A stretch of DNA of 64,000 bases, from positions 124,001-188,000 of the forward strand of contig NZ_FNFX01000003.1 in assembly GCF_900100975.1 (NCBI RefSeq), in the 5' to 3' direction. Positions 1 through 9,372 of the stretch are shown in pieces. Every line of letters starts with the position of its first letter. Position 1 is the stretch's first letter. The stretch is from Methylophilus rhizosphaerae. GTDB taxonomy: Bacteria; Pseudomonadota; Gammaproteobacteria; Burkholderiales; Methylophilaceae. Made by a program: the position numbers and the translations under genes. Below the pieces are notes generated by a model. The model ran no database searches, was not told the DNA's origin, and saw only the letters and a program-made list of their open reading frames with translations.

Positions 1-471
1 GTCACCAGCGGCGTGATTAAAACAGCCGCGGCAAAAAAAAGTGCAGATGGCGAGTCGGAAAAAGAGGCGCTGCCCGAGCGCCTGAAAGTCATTCTGGATG
101 GCTTGTTTGAAGTCATTGAAACTTACCAGCCGACACAAGTCGCGATTGAAAAAGTGTTCGTCAACGTAAACCCGCAATCCACATTGTTGCTGGGGCAGGC
201 CAGGGGGGCCGCCATTTCAGCGGCCGTAATCAAACAGTTATCCGTTGCCGAATATACTGCCTTGCAGGTCAAGCAATCCGTTGTGGGTAACGGTCATGCG
301 CAAAAGGAGCAGGTGCAGGAAATGGTCAAGCGCTTGTTGAAACTGCCCGCTAACCCCAGCCCGGATTCTGCCGATGCGCTGGCGTGTGCCATTTGCCATG
401 CGCATGGCGGGCAAGGCCTGGGCGCGTTGGCAACCACCGGCTTCAGGGTAAGAAATGGAAGATTGATATGA
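1..471 (+). CDS. ruvC: RuvC Holliday junction resolvase, 5' end outside window
   Basis: This is the C-terminal 156 codons of the crossover junction endodeoxyribonuclease that cuts four-way junctions with RuvAB. The frame is open from base 1, and the first catalytic Asp (in the family's N-terminal IDPG region) lies upstream of the window. The second acidic catalytic residue is visible in AIEKVFVN, and the C-terminal pair of Asp residues lies in [16 protein letters not shown]. The stop codon overlaps the ruvA start (ATGA at 468-471), so the two are translationally coupled. Identity rests on these motifs and on the ruvA-ruvB neighbours. Confidence 0.96.
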   Translation, partial: VTSGVIKTAAAKKSADGESEKEALPERLKVILDGLFEVIETYQPTQVAIEKVFVNVNPQSTLLLGQARGAAISAAVIKQLSVAEYTALQVKQSVVGNGHAQKEQVQEMVKRLLKLPANPSPDSADALACAICHAHGGQGLGALATTGFRVRNGRLI

Positions 472-1043
472 TTGCGCGTTTGAATGGTCGTTTGCTGGAA
501 AAATCCCCGCCACTGATTGTGATTGACTGCAATGGCGTCGGTTACGAAGTAGAAGTGCCCATGAGCACGTTTTACAACCTGCCAGAGACTGGCCAACCGG
601 TGCAATTGCTGACACATATGGTGGTGCGCGAAGATGCGCAGTTGTTATATGGGTTTGGCAGCGAGCAGGAAAAAAATACGTTCAGGCAATTGCTGAAGGT
701 GAATGGCATAGGCGCCAAATCTGCCTTGTCTATCCTGAGTGGCGTCAGCGTCAATGACCTGATGCTGGCAGTCAGTCAGCAGGAAGTCTCCCTGCTGACG
801 CGCATTCCCGGCATCGGCAAAAAAACTGCAGAGCGCTTGTTGCTGGAGCTGAAAGATAAGTTCGTCGTGACCGGTTCCATGTCGGCCCAGCCAGCAGCGA
901 AAGCCGCGACGGATGATATTCTTAATGCACTGGTGGCACTCGGCTACAACGAGCGTGAAGCCGCCGCGACGATCAAGTTGCTGGAACCCGGCGTAGGTGT
1001 CAGTGATGGCATCCGCCAGGCCTTGAAGTACCTGTCCAAATAA
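468..1043 (+). CDS. ruvA: RuvA Holliday junction branch-migration subunit
   Basis: RuvA binds the four-way junction as a tetramer and loads the RuvB motor. The 191-residue length is typical. The N-terminal OB fold begins [12 protein letters not shown]. Two helix-hairpin-helix motifs are visible ([15 protein letters not shown] near residue 75 and [17 protein letters not shown] near 110). A C-terminal RuvB-contacting domain follows from about residue 145. I chose the ATG at 468, which overlaps the ruvC stop, because longer in-frame starts would run inside ruvC and the protein would no longer begin at the conserved MI-RL motif. Confidence 0.97.
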   Translation: MIARLNGRLLEKSPPLIVIDCNGVGYEVEVPMSTFYNLPETGQPVQLLTHMVVREDAQLLYGFGSEQEKNTFRQLLKVNGIGAKSALSILSGVSVNDLMLAVSQQEVSLLTRIPGIGKKTAERLLLELKDKFVVTGSMSAQPAAKAATDDILNALVALGYNEREAAATIKLLEPGVGVSDGIRQALKYLSK

Positions 1044-1175
1044 TTGCGGTGGGCATCTGCGGTGGCGTGCCATTGCCTGACACCCATGATATGATGACAA
1101 AAAATAACTTCTCCCATAAGCAGCAATGAAGCCTTGCACTGATTGGTTTGCACTGCACTTTCTCACCAGCCACCC

Positions 1176-2222
1176 ATGATAGAAACCGATCGACTTGTTG
1201 CTCCCGCTACTGCCAGCGTTCAGGAAGAAGCGCTGGAGCGTGCCCTGCGCCCCAAGCTGCTGGATGAATATGTCGGGCAGGAAAAGGCCCGTGGCCAACT
1301 CGAAATTTTCATCAACGCCGCCCGTGGAAGACAAGAGGCGCTGGACCATGTGCTATTGTTCGGCCCGCCTGGCCTCGGGAAAACCACATTAGCGCATATT
1401 ATCGCCAAGGAAATGGGCGTCAACCTGCGTATGACTTCCGGTCCGGTGCTGGAACGCGCTGGTGACCTGGCGGCGCTGCTGACTAATCTCGAACCTAATG
1501 ATGTCCTGTTTATCGATGAAATTCACCGTTTAAGTCCGGTGGTGGAAGAGATTCTGTACCCGGCGATGGAAGATTATCGGCTGGATATCATGATAGGCGA
1601 AGGTCCTGCTGCCCGTAGTGTGCGCCTCGATTTGCCGCCATTCACGCTGGTGGGTGCGACCACCCGTGCCGGTATGCTGACCAACCCATTGCGTGACCGC
1701 TTTGGTATTGTCGCCCGCCTGGAATTTTACAGCCATGACGAACTGGCGAGTATCGTGGCGCGTTCGGCCACGTTGCTGGAAGTGGACATGCAGCAGGCAG
1801 GTGCGTTTGAAATTGCACGCCGGGCACGTGGCACGCCACGTATTGCCAACCGTTTGCTGCGCCGCGTGCGCGATTATGCGCAGGTGAAATCTGATGGCGT
1901 GGTGACGGATATCATTGCCGATGCCGCACTGAAAATGCTGGATGTTGACCAGCAAGGCCTGGATGTGATGGACCGCAAGCTATTGCAAGCCGTGGTTGAA
2001 AAATTTAGTGGCGGCCCGGTCGGCCTGGATAACCTGGCAGCAGCGATTGGCGAAGAGCGCGATACCATAGAAGATGTGCTTGAACCTTACCTGATCCAGC
2101 AAGGTTATTTGATGCGCACCCCGCGCGGACGTGTGGCCACCATGCTGACTTACCAGCATTTCGGATTGAAGGCGCCGTCGAATATGGTCGGTGGCGACTT
2201 GTGGCAGGATGGCGGGCAGTAA
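1176..2222 (+). CDS. ruvB: RuvB Holliday junction ATPase
   Basis: RuvB is the AAA+ hexameric motor that drives branch migration with RuvA. The sequence shows Walker [10 protein letters not shown], Walker B LFIDEIHR, sensor 1 GATTRAG, a sensor 2 region [16 protein letters not shown], and a C-terminal winged helix ending with [12 protein letters not shown]. The start is placed at the ATG at 1176 (MIETDRLV), giving 348 residues, the usual family length. An upstream in-frame GTG/ATG extension would add a non-conserved tail. The 132-bp gap after ruvA may hold a promoter, but I could not define one. Confidence 0.97.
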   Translation: MIETDRLVAPATASVQEEALERALRPKLLDEYVGQEKARGQLEIFINAARGRQEALDHVLLFGPPGLGKTTLAHIIAKEMGVNLRMTSGPVLERAGDLAALLTNLEPNDVLFIDEIHRLSPVVEEILYPAMEDYRLDIMIGEGPAARSVRLDLPPFTLVGATTRAGMLTNPLRDRFGIVARLEFYSHDELASIVARSATLLEVDMQQAGAFEIARRARGTPRIANRLLRRVRDYAQVKSDGVVTDIIADAALKMLDVDQQGLDVMDRKLLQAVVEKFSGGPVGLDNLAAAIGEERDTIEDVLEPYLIQQGYLMRTPRGRVATMLTYQHFGLKAPSNMVGGDLWQDGGQ

Positions 2223-2223
2223 T

Positions 2224-2619
2224 ATGTTTGCATTGCCTGTACGTGTATATTATGAAAATACCGACGCCGGTGGCGTGGTTTACCACAGCCAGTATCTGAA
2301 CTTTATGGAACGGGCGCGGACAGAATGGTTGCGCGGCCTGGGTTTTGCCCAGGCCGCGTTGCGACATGATGAGCACGTGTTATTTGTTGTGCATAGCATG
2401 CAAATACAATTTAAAAAACCAGCCAGGCTGGATGACGATTTAAACGTCGTTTCGCAATTGATTGAAATGGGGCGCGGCAGTTTTACCTGCCAGCAACAGA
2501 TTATGCGTGACAACGTGATTTTATTGGAAGCACAGGTCAAGGTGGCCTGTGTCAATGCGGATTCATTTAAACCGACGGGTATTCCGGCCCGTATCAAAAT
2601 AGCACTGGAGTCTTCATGA
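2224..2619 (+). CDS. ybgC: YbgC-type acyl-CoA thioesterase of the Tol-Pal cluster
   Basis: A hotdog-fold thioesterase of the YbgC/FadM family. It acts on acyl-CoA or acyl-ACP and is usually the first gene of tol-pal operons. The N-terminal catalytic signature is clear: YYENTDAGGVVYHSQYLNF, where the Asp in NTDAGG is the family's catalytic residue, followed by MERARTEWLR. The start is the ATG at 2224, one base after the ruvB stop, giving 131 residues. The end overlaps the tolQ start (ATGA at 2616-2619), which suggests translational coupling into the Tol complex genes. Confidence 0.94.
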   Translation: MFALPVRVYYENTDAGGVVYHSQYLNFMERARTEWLRGLGFAQAALRHDEHVLFVVHSMQIQFKKPARLDDDLNVVSQLIEMGRGSFTCQQQIMRDNVILLEAQVKVACVNADSFKPTGIPARIKIALESS

Positions 2620-3290
2620 ATGTAACCAACGATATGTCGATTTTTACCCTGGTGAGCGGAGCCAGTTTGCCTGTGCAGGTGGTCATGCTGATTCTGCTGC
2701 TGACCTCGCTGGTCTCCTGGTGGTATATCTTCATTAAAGTATTTTCATTGAAGGCGGCCAATGAAAATGTCGACCAGTTTGAAGCGCAATTCTGGTCCGG
2801 TGGCGATTTAAACGAGCTGTATGAGCGCATTACGGCTGGCCGTAAAACACCCCAGGGCATGGCCAGTATTTTCCAGGCCGGCTTGAAAGAATTTATCCGC
2901 TACAAGCAGCAAAAAGACACTGAAGTGAGCGATGTGATGGAGGCCACGCGACGTGCCATGCGTGCCGCCTATAACCGCGAACTGGATTACCTGGATTCGC
3001 ATTTGCCCTTCCTGGCGTCGGTCGGTTCTGTGAGTCCTTATATCGGCCTGTTCGGTACCGTGTGGGGCATTATGAACGCGTTTCGTGGTTTGTCGAATGT
3101 CGCGCAGGCAACTTTGAGTCAGGTGGCACCAGGCATTGCGGAAGCTCTGGTTGCGACGGCAATTGGCCTGTTCGCCGCAATTCCGGCCGTGATCGCCTAT
3201 AACCGCTTTGCCGCTGGCGTGGACCGCTTGTCCGTACGCTATGAAAGCTTTATCGAAGAATTCACCAATATTTTGCAACGTAGAGCCTGA
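2616..3290 (+). CDS. tolQ: TolQ inner-membrane proton-channel subunit
   Basis: TolQ is a MotA/ExbB-family subunit. With TolR it uses the proton motive force to energise TolA for outer-membrane constriction and integrity. Of 224 residues, the first transmembrane helix is near residues 15-38 (VVMLILLLTSLVSWWYIFIK). A cytoplasmic stretch follows, then the conserved region VGSVSPYIGLFGTVWGIMNAF and two more helices, including EALVATAIGLFAAIPAVIAYN. The start overlaps the ybgC stop. tolR begins 11 bases downstream with a good purine-rich ribosome site. Confidence 0.96.
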   Translation: MNVTNDMSIFTLVSGASLPVQVVMLILLLTSLVSWWYIFIKVFSLKAANENVDQFEAQFWSGGDLNELYERITAGRKTPQGMASIFQAGLKEFIRYKQQKDTEVSDVMEATRRAMRAAYNRELDYLDSHLPFLASVGSVSPYIGLFGTVWGIMNAFRGLSNVAQATLSQVAPGIAEALVATAIGLFAAIPAVIAYNRFAAGVDRLSVRYESFIEEFTNILQRRA

Positions 3291-3301
3291 TCGGAGCGCT
3301 T

Positions 3302-3694
3302 ATGAGCAGAACACGTAAACGGCGCATGATGAACCAGATCAACGTCGTGCCTTATATTGATGTGACGCTGGTGTTGTTGGTCATTTTCATGGTGACGGCA
3401 CCGATGACCAATCCTGGTATGGTGGAGCTGCCCAAAGTCGGGCAGGCCTTGAAACAAAGTGGCGACCCGATTGTGGTCACCGTGCAGAAAGAAGGCACCG
3501 TGCTCATGGATGGCAAGAAAATGGAGCGGGATGATATGCTGGCTTTGATCCGCCAGAAACTGTCTGAGGCAGAGAAACCCGTAGTGGTCTCGGCGGATAA
3601 AGCCACCCCCTATGGTGAAGTCGCTTCGGTGATGGATTTATTGAAGCAGGCACAGGTCAATCAGGTTGGCCTGTTGTTCCAGAACGAAAAGTAA
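3302..3694 (+). CDS. tolR: TolR inner-membrane subunit
   Basis: An ExbD-family protein with one transmembrane helix that completes the TolQR proton channel. The helix QINVVPYIDVTLVLLVIFMV near residues 12-31 carries the conserved proton-translocating Asp (in YIDVTLV). The C-terminal periplasmic domain contains PVVVSADKATPYGEV. At 130 residues it is slightly shorter than the E. coli protein but normal for betaproteobacteria. It lies 11 bases after tolQ and 20 bases before tolA in the same operon. Confidence 0.95.
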   Translation: MSRTRKRRMMNQINVVPYIDVTLVLLVIFMVTAPMTNPGMVELPKVGQALKQSGDPIVVTVQKEGTVLMDGKKMERDDMLALIRQKLSEAEKPVVVSADKATPYGEVASVMDLLKQAQVNQVGLLFQNEK

Positions 3695-3714
3695 GTACCG
3701 GGTTACATAGTTAG

Positions 3715-4536
3715 ATGAAAGTTGTTCATTCTCCGCAGGATCAGGTGTTCCGCAGACGCGCAGCGATACTGTCTGTGTTGATGCATGTCCTGCTGTTTCT
3801 GGCCATGGTGTTTATGATCGACTGGAAGGCGGTACATGTGAGTCCGTCGGTGATGCAGGCCACCTTGTGGGATAGTTTACCCAGCAAAACACCTCCGAAA
3901 CCGGCACCCGAGCCACCCAAACCGGAGCCGACGCCTCCGCCTGAGCCAAAGCCGGCACCAGAACCTGAGCCGAAACCGCCAGAAAAAGTGACGCCGCCCG
4001 AGCCGCAAGTCGATAAAGCGGAACAAGAAGCCGAAATTGCACTCAAAAAGCGTGAAGATGAGCAAAAGCGCAAACTAGAGGAAGAAAAGAAAAAGGAAGA
4101 GGAAAAGAAAAAGCAGGAAGAAAAGCTGAAGAAAATCCAGGAAGCGCTGCGTAAACAAGAGGAAGAGGAGAAGCTGAAGAAAATCCAGGACGCCATGCGC
4201 CAGCAGGATATGGATGCGCAGGCAGCGGCGACCGGACCAGTAGATCCTTCTATCCTGAATTACTATATTGGATTGATGAGCCGGAAAATCAGGAGCAATG
4301 TAAATCCTGGCCTGTGCCCGACTTCGAATCCGGAGCTATCGGTCGAGATGCAGATGACGAGTACGGGTGATTTATCTGGCATGCCGAAAATGGTTAAAGG
4401 GTCTGGAGACGCGATCTGCGATGATGCGGTGATGCGGGCGATTCTGGCGGCCAAACCGTTTGATTTGCCGGACGATCCTGCGACACGTAAAAAAATGCTG
4501 GATCAGATGCGTTTGAAGTTTAAACCGCGCGGCTAG
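3715..4536 (+). CDS. tolA: TolA periplasm-spanning envelope protein
   Basis: TolA links the TolQR motor to TolB-Pal at the outer membrane. Near residues 18-38 there is an inner-membrane anchor (LSVLMHVLLFLAMVFMIDW). It is followed by a Pro/Glu/Lys-rich stretch (residues 60-105) that should form an extended rod, then a highly charged Lys/Glu/Gln coiled coil (about 105-165), and a C-terminal domain with two Cys residues (in GLCPTSN and DAICDDAV) that probably form a disulphide. The 273 residues and the position between tolR and tolB fit. The low-complexity centre evolves fast, so identification rests on architecture and context. Confidence 0.93.
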   Translation: MKVVHSPQDQVFRRRAAILSVLMHVLLFLAMVFMIDWKAVHVSPSVMQATLWDSLPSKTPPKPAPEPPKPEPTPPPEPKPAPEPEPKPPEKVTPPEPQVDKAEQEAEIALKKREDEQKRKLEEEKKKEEEKKKQEEKLKKIQEALRKQEEEEKLKKIQDAMRQQDMDAQAAATGPVDPSILNYYIGLMSRKIRSNVNPGLCPTSNPELSVEMQMTSTGDLSGMPKMVKGSGDAICDDAVMRAILAAKPFDLPDDPATRKKMLDQMRLKFKPRG

Positions 4537-4541
4537 CGGCA

Positions 4542-4570
4542 ATGACGCTGGCCGGGCTTTTCGTTATAAT
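4542..4570 (+). promoter_or_regulatory. Putative sigma-70 promoter before tolB
   Basis: A -35-like ATGACG (4542-4547) and a consensus -10 TATAAT (4565-4570) are separated by 17 bp, directly after the tolA stop and about 30 bases before tolB. The -35 is poor but the -10 and spacing are ideal. It suggests that tolB-pal-cpoB can be transcribed separately from ybgC-tolQRA, as known in other bacteria. This is inference from sequence only. Confidence 0.5.
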
Positions 4571-4597
4571 CTTTCGAAATAGCAGGCAATTAGAAAA

Positions 4598-5944
4598 GTG
4601 AATAATATTGTGACCATGCAAACTATGAAAAATGGCCTGGCAAATACGCGTTGGACATTATTGAATACCTTCTGTAATGGCGTACTGGCCCTGGTGTTTG
4701 CCATACCTGCCCACGCAGCGCTCGAAGTTGAAATCAGTGGCGGTGGTGCCGTACAAATTCCGGTCGCGATTTTGCCGATGACTGAAGCTGCGAATGTGCA
4801 GGGTAAAAACCGCCTGCACGAGATTATCAGCAACGACCTCAGAAGTAGCGGCCTGTTCCGCATTATCAATACCGGTGGCATGCCTGCCTTGCCGACCACT
4901 GCGTCACAGATCAAATATACAGACTGGACCGCGCTTAAGGCACAGGGATTGAGCCTGGGGGAAGTACAGCAGGCCCCTAATGGGACTCTCAAGGTGTCGG
5001 TGCAGGTGATGGATGTATTGCGTCAAACACCGTTGTTACAGCAGACTTATACCGTCTCTGCCAGTCAATACCGGCATGCGGCGCATTTGATTGCCGACCA
5101 GATTTATGAAAAGTTTACGGGTCAGCCGGGCGCATTTGCCACACGTATTGCCTATGTCACCAAGGTCGGTAAACGGTTTACCTTGCAAATTGCAGATTAC
5201 GATGGCTTTAACGCACAAACATTGGTATCTTCCAATGAGCCGATTATTTCGCCAGCCTGGTCACCCGATGGCAACAGAATGGCGTATGTGTCGTTTGAGA
5301 AAAAGAAACCGATCGTATTTGTACAGTCGCTTTATACCGGTGAGCGTAAAGCGGTGGCTAATTTCAAAGGTAATAACAGCGCGCCAGCTTGGGCGCCAGA
5401 TGGCAGTAAACTGGCGGTGGTGCTGACCTATGGCGCGAACTCGCAGATTTATACCATCTCTGCCGATGGCTCCAATTTGCAGCAGGTCACCAAGAGCAGT
5501 TCGATTGATACTGAGCCGGCATTTTCACCCGATGGCCAGTTCATTTATTTCAGTTCTGACCGGGGTGGCCGCCCGCAGATTTACAAAGTGCCGGCCACCG
5601 GCGGCTCCGCCTCCCGCGTCACTTTTGAGGGCGCCTATAACGTGAGCCCGCGTTTTTCTCCGGATGGAAAATATTTGACCTATATCCGCAATGATAGTGG
5701 CGCATTTAAAGTCGCCGTGCAGGATTTAGGTTCTGGCGAAGTCAAGCTGCTCAGTAATGGCTCGCAAGACGAATCACCCAGCTTTGCACCGAATGCACGT
5801 ACGATTATGTACGCAACACGTGTAGGCGGGCGAGGCACCCTGGCAACGGTTACCGTTGATGGTCTGGTGAGGCAGCGCCTGTCAGAGGCCGGTGGTGATA
5901 TTCGTGAACCTGCATGGGGACCGGCTTCGGCGGTACCCAAGTAG
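4598..5944 (+). CDS. tolB: TolB periplasmic beta-propeller protein
   Basis: TolB binds Pal and TolA in the periplasm. A Sec signal peptide ends at IPAHA-ALEVEISGG. An N-terminal D1 domain (about residues 40-170) precedes a six-bladed propeller made of WD40-like repeats visible as SPAWSPDGNRMAYVS, APAWAPDGSKLAVV, EPAFSPDGQFIYFSSDRGG and SPRFSPDGKYLTYI. The start is ambiguous: GTG at 4598 (448 residues) or in-frame ATGs at 4616 and 4625. All leave an intact signal peptide, and the shorter ATG starts would give a more usual leader length. Confidence 0.95.
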   Translation: MNNIVTMQTMKNGLANTRWTLLNTFCNGVLALVFAIPAHAALEVEISGGGAVQIPVAILPMTEAANVQGKNRLHEIISNDLRSSGLFRIINTGGMPALPTTASQIKYTDWTALKAQGLSLGEVQQAPNGTLKVSVQVMDVLRQTPLLQQTYTVSASQYRHAAHLIADQIYEKFTGQPGAFATRIAYVTKVGKRFTLQIADYDGFNAQTLVSSNEPIISPAWSPDGNRMAYVSFEKKKPIVFVQSLYTGERKAVANFKGNNSAPAWAPDGSKLAVVLTYGANSQIYTISADGSNLQQVTKSSSIDTEPAFSPDGQFIYFSSDRGGRPQIYKVPATGGSASRVTFEGAYNVSPRFSPDGKYLTYIRNDSGAFKVAVQDLGSGEVKLLSNGSQDESPSFAPNARTIMYATRVGGRGTLATVTVDGLVRQRLSEAGGDIREPAWGPASAVPK

Positions 5945-5994
5945 TCAGTTAGTGGTCGGCGTTGATTTTGTAACTAAATTTTTAAGGAGAAAAC

Positions 5995-6546
5995 ATGAAA
6001 AACAATCTGTGGACAATAGCCGCGCTTGCATTGGTCTTATCTGCTTGTAAAAGCACCCCAATGAATCCGGCCAAAGTGGAGGATTCCAGCGTTACCCGTC
6101 CGGTGGCAACCAACCAGGGGAACGCCAATGACAATGCTGCCAATACAGACAAGATCGACATCAAAACAGTCGATGTGGATACCAGCAAAGACCAGTTGGA
6201 TGCGGGCGAGCTGGCAAAGCGCCAAATCTTCTTTGATTACGATAGTGATGCCATCCGTGAAGAATACAAAGGCCTGGTTGCCAACCATGCCAAATACCTG
6301 ACTTCACACCCTCAAGCCAAAGTGGTACTGCAAGGTAACACCGACGAGCGCGGTACTCACGAGTACAACCTGGCATTGGGCCAACGTCGTTCCGTCGCAG
6401 TGAAAAATGCATTGAACGTACTGGGTGTCAGCGACAGCCAGATCGAAACTGTGAGCTACGGTGAAGAACGCGCCAAACAGAATTGCGCCGATGATGATTG
6501 CTTCCAGCATGATCGCCGTGTAGATGTTGTCTATGCAGGCCAGTAA
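5995..6546 (+). CDS. pal: Pal peptidoglycan-associated lipoprotein
   Basis: Pal is an outer-membrane lipoprotein that binds peptidoglycan and TolB. The signal peptide carries a lipobox (VLSAC, with the lipidated Cys at residue 18). The C-terminal OmpA-like domain has the peptidoglycan-binding signature GNTDERGTHEYNLALGQRR, and begins IFFDYDSDAIREEY. A strong ribosome-binding site (AAGGAG) lies eight bases before the ATG. At 183 residues it has a normal length. The next gene starts inside its last codons in another frame. Confidence 0.97.
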   Translation: MKNNLWTIAALALVLSACKSTPMNPAKVEDSSVTRPVATNQGNANDNAANTDKIDIKTVDVDTSKDQLDAGELAKRQIFFDYDSDAIREEYKGLVANHAKYLTSHPQAKVVLQGNTDERGTHEYNLALGQRRSVAVKNALNVLGVSDSQIETVSYGEERAKQNCADDDCFQHDRRVDVVYAGQ

Positions 6547-7411
6547 TTTGCGAACATCAATCGCGATTGCAGTGATGGCAATGGGGCTGGCTGTTTCGGC
6601 AGTCAGCCACGCTGCCTTGTTTGATGACAGTGAGGCCAGAAAACGCATTCTGGAGCTGGAAGGCAAGCAAACAGCAGATCATGATGCCCAACAAAAAGCC
6701 ATCGGCGACTTGACGCGTACCCAGCAATCCCTGGATAAGCGGGTACAAAGTCTGGAAGCGCTGATGAATGGCAAAGGGTTGCTGGATATGCAGAATCAGC
6801 TGGAACAGATCCGGCAGGATGTGGCGCAGCTGAAAGGTGATCTGGAAGTGGTCAATCACCAGCTGGAAGATATGCAGACCAAGCAGAATGCGCAGTATAC
6901 TGACCTGGACACGCGTGTGCGCGGGCTGGAAACGCTGGCGCAGCAAGTGACTTCGGGGCAAGCAGGATCGCTGCCTGCCGGCGCGCAAGCGACGAATGGT
7001 GGAGATGCTAATTCCGGAGACGCCTCGCAACAGGAAAGTCGTGCTTTTTCTGAAGCTGAAGCGTTGAGCCAGGCGGGTAAATACAAAGAGGCATTTAATG
7101 CTTATGATGCCTTTCTGAAAACTTACTCTGGCAGCAAATGGGCTCCTGACGCGTTGTATGGGATGGGTTATAGCCAGTTTGCACTGAAGAGCTACAAATC
7201 GGCTGTGGCAACCCAGCAGAAGTTTCTGGACAAATATGCTTCACATCCTTTGGCGCCCAATGCCATGCTGAACCTGGCGAACAGCCAGATTCAGCTGGGG
7301 CAGGTTCCTGCTGCCAAGAAAACGCTGAAAGATTTAATTGCAGCGTATCCTGCGGCAGAAGTTACGCCGAGTGCGCAAAAGCGCCTGAAGGTCCTGGAAA
7401 GCATTAAATAG
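6533..7411 (+). CDS. cpoB: CpoB (YbgF) Tol-Pal associated TPR protein
   Basis: A periplasmic coordinator of peptidoglycan synthesis with Tol-driven constriction. The signal peptide ends at SAVSHA-ALFDD. A coiled-coil trimerisation region with heptads follows (about residues 35-120), then a Gly/Asn-rich linker, then C-terminal TPR repeats (AEALSQAGKYKEAFNAYDAF, WAPDALYGMGYSQFALKSYK, PLAPNAMLNLANSQIQLGQ). The ATG at 6533 lies inside the end of pal; an ATG at 6524 is an alternative. A strong terminator follows, so this closes the tol-pal unit. Confidence 0.93.
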   Translation: MQASNLRTSIAIAVMAMGLAVSAVSHAALFDDSEARKRILELEGKQTADHDAQQKAIGDLTRTQQSLDKRVQSLEALMNGKGLLDMQNQLEQIRQDVAQLKGDLEVVNHQLEDMQTKQNAQYTDLDTRVRGLETLAQQVTSGQAGSLPAGAQATNGGDANSGDASQQESRAFSEAEALSQAGKYKEAFNAYDAFLKTYSGSKWAPDALYGMGYSQFALKSYKSAVATQQKFLDKYASHPLAPNAMLNLANSQIQLGQVPAAKKTLKDLIAAYPAAEVTPSAQKRLKVLESIK

Positions 7412-7453
7412 CAGATTTGCCTTACTGGATTTGTATCATTTAGGCGATAATAG

Positions 7454-7486
7454 CGGGCAGATAGCAATATCTGCCCGTTTTATTTT
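7454..7486 (+). terminator. Rho-independent terminator after cpoB
   Basis: A perfect stem CGGGCAGATA/TATCTGCCCG with a GCAA tetraloop is followed by a T-rich tract (7477-7486). It ends the tol-pal transcript ten bases before queE. Confidence 0.92.
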
Positions 7487-7495
7487 CATATCCTC

Positions 7496-8137
7496 ATGAC
7501 CACACTCAGAATTTTCGAAATCTTTTATTCGTTGCAGGGCGAAAGTTCGCGCGTCGGTTTGCCGACCATTTTTATCCGCCTGACGGGTTGCCCGTTGCGT
7601 TGCGTATATTGCGATACCGAATATGCGTTCAAAGGTGGTGGCAATATGACGCTGGACGAGATCATGCAGCAGATTGCCACTTACGGCACACGCTATGTGT
7701 GCGTGACCGGCGGTGAGCCATTGGCGCAGAAAGGGTGCAGTGAATTGCTGACCCGCTTATGTGAACAGGGCTATCAGGTCTCGCTGGAAACCAGTGGTGC
7801 CATGGACCTCACACCAGTCGACGCCCGTGTCAAAGTGATTATGGATGTGAAAACACCAGGCTCGGGCGAAGTAGAGAAAAACCGCTGGGAAAACCTGCCC
7901 CTGCTAAAAGCAGGCGATGAGGTGAAATGGGTGGTATGTAGCCGTGAAGATTATGACTGGGCGAAACAGATGATGGCCGAGCGCGCGTTTCCAATGAACT
8001 GCGATCATTTATTTTCTCCCAGCTTTCATGAAGTCTCGGGTGAAACCTTGGCGAGCTGGATATTGGAAGATCATCTACAGGTAAGAATGCAGTTGCAACT
8101 GCATAAAATCCTGTGGGGCGAGAAGCAGGGAGTATAA
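7496..8137 (+). CDS. queE: QueE 7-carboxy-7-deazaguanine synthase
   Basis: A radical SAM enzyme that contracts 6-carboxy-tetrahydropterin to 7-carboxy-7-deazaguanine in the queuosine/7-deazapurine pathway. The iron-sulphur cluster motif CPLRCVYC (CX3CX2C) is at about residues 32-39. SAM-binding VTGGEPL follows near residue 81, and [12 protein letters not shown] near 115. The 213 residues match the short proteobacterial form. queC follows immediately (one base between stop and start), so the two successive pathway steps are encoded together. A consistent ATG at 7496 sits just after the cpoB terminator. Confidence 0.95.
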   Translation: MTTLRIFEIFYSLQGESSRVGLPTIFIRLTGCPLRCVYCDTEYAFKGGGNMTLDEIMQQIATYGTRYVCVTGGEPLAQKGCSELLTRLCEQGYQVSLETSGAMDLTPVDARVKVIMDVKTPGSGEVEKNRWENLPLLKAGDEVKWVVCSREDYDWAKQMMAERAFPMNCDHLFSPSFHEVSGETLASWILEDHLQVRMQLQLHKILWGEKQGV

Positions 8138-8138
8138 A

Positions 8139-8840
8139 TTGGCAGTGCCTCATCAACCCAAAGCGGTTATTTTGTTGTCTGGCGGGCTGGATTCCAGTAC
8201 TGTACTGGCCATCGCGCAATCCAAAGGGTATGAATGCTATTGCCTCAGCCTGGATTACCACCAGCGACATAATGTCGAGTTGCTGGCCGCGCAGCGTGTG
8301 GCGAAAGCACTGGGTGCCGCTGGGCATAAAACGGTGCAACTGGATTTGTCACTGTTTGGCGGTTCGGCGCTCACTGATAGCAATATCGCCGTGCCTGAGC
8401 AAGAGACGCAGGGTATACCAGTCACTTATGTACCGGCACGTAATACCATTATGCTTTCATTGTCGCTGGCATGGGCTGAAGTGTTACAGGCACGCGATAT
8501 TTTTATCGGTGTGAATGCGCTGGATTATTCCGGCTATCCCGATTGCCGTGGCGAATATGTGGATGCATTTCAACGGATGGCTAACCTGGCAACCAAGGCG
8601 GCTGTAGAGGGTCAAACCATCACCGTGCATGCGCCACTGATTGATATGACCAAGGCAGATATTATTCGTACCGGACATGCGCTGGGGTTGGATTACGGAT
8701 TAACCGTTTCCTGCTATCAGGCGGATGATAACGGTGTTGCATGTGGCGTGTGTGATTCCTGCCGATTCCGTAAAGCCGGGTTCGAGCAAGCGGGTGTCAC
8801 CGATCCGACGCCGTACAAAAACACGCATTCCGGCCCGTGA
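8139..8840 (+). CDS. queC: QueC 7-cyano-7-deazaguanine (preQ0) synthase
   Basis: An ATP-dependent enzyme converting carboxy-deazaguanine to preQ0. The N-terminal PP-loop [13 protein letters not shown] is at about residues 14-26. The C-terminal zinc-binding cysteines lie in [22 protein letters not shown], four Cys in the usual spacing. The start is taken as TTG at 8139 right after queE; GTG at 8145 is an alternative, and there is no in-frame ATG before the PP-loop. The 233-residue length is typical. Confidence 0.95.
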   Translation: MAVPHQPKAVILLSGGLDSSTVLAIAQSKGYECYCLSLDYHQRHNVELLAAQRVAKALGAAGHKTVQLDLSLFGGSALTDSNIAVPEQETQGIPVTYVPARNTIMLSLSLAWAEVLQARDIFIGVNALDYSGYPDCRGEYVDAFQRMANLATKAAVEGQTITVHAPLIDMTKADIIRTGHALGLDYGLTVSCYQADDNGVACGVCDSCRFRKAGFEQAGVTDPTPYKNTHSGP

Positions 8841-8847
8841 AAAACAC

Positions 8848-8877
8848 TTGCCACCCTTTGTAATTATCAAGTATAAT
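8848..8877 (+). promoter_or_regulatory. Sigma-70 promoter for rpsP operon
   Basis: TTGCCA (8848-8853) and a consensus TATAAT (8872-8877) are separated by 18 bp, 45 bases before rpsP. It probably drives rpsP-rimM-trmD-rplS. Confidence 0.65.
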
Positions 8878-8921
8878 CCGCGCCTTTCTGCAAAGAAATT
8901 CATTTTTAAGAGAACAAGATT

Positions 8922-9350
8922 ATGGTCGTTATTCGTTTATCACGCGGTGGCTCTAAAAAGAACCCGTTTTACAGCGTAGTTGTGGCAGATTCCCGCAACC
9001 GTCGTGACGGTCGTTTCGTTGAGCGCATCGGCTTCTATAACCCATCTGCCCGTGCTGGTGCAGAAGGCCTGCGTATCAATGAAGAGCGTGCACAATACTG
9101 GATCGGTAACGGCGCACAATTGTCCGATACCGTGGCACGCCTGGTTAAATTCCATGCTAAAGGCGTGGATGGCATGGCTGCTGTTAAAGCAAAAGAAGCC
9201 GCTAAAGCTGACGCTGCCAAAGCGAAAAAAGAAGCGGATGCTGCTGCCAAACTGAAAGCAGAAGCTGATGCAGCCGCTGCGGAAGCTGCCGAGAAAGCTA
9301 AAGCTGAGGCCGAAGCTGCCGCTACAGCTGAAACACCAGCTGCTGAGTAA
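8922..9350 (+). CDS. rpsP: Ribosomal protein bS16 with long Ala/Lys/Glu-rich tail
   Basis: A small-subunit protein needed for 30S assembly. The conserved body spans residues 1-80 ([60 protein letters not shown]). The remaining 60 or so residues are a low-complexity tail made almost only of Ala, Lys, Glu and Asp in AEA/KAEA-type repeats, predicted to be one charged helix. Bacterial S16 is usually 80-90 residues, so the 142-residue form is an extended variant. It is first in the rpsP-rimM-trmD-rplS operon. Confidence 0.96.
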   Translation: MVVIRLSRGGSKKNPFYSVVVADSRNRRDGRFVERIGFYNPSARAGAEGLRINEERAQYWIGNGAQLSDTVARLVKFHAKGVDGMAAVKAKEAAKADAAKAKKEADAAAKLKAEADAAAAEAAEKAKAEAEAAATAETPAAE

Positions 9351-9372
9351 TTGTTTTAACGCCTGAATTCAG

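Noticed and set aside
7441-7495. preQ1-type riboswitch ahead of queE
   Set aside because: The only structure is a perfect terminator of the preceding gene; no aptamer-like sequence is visible in the short gap.
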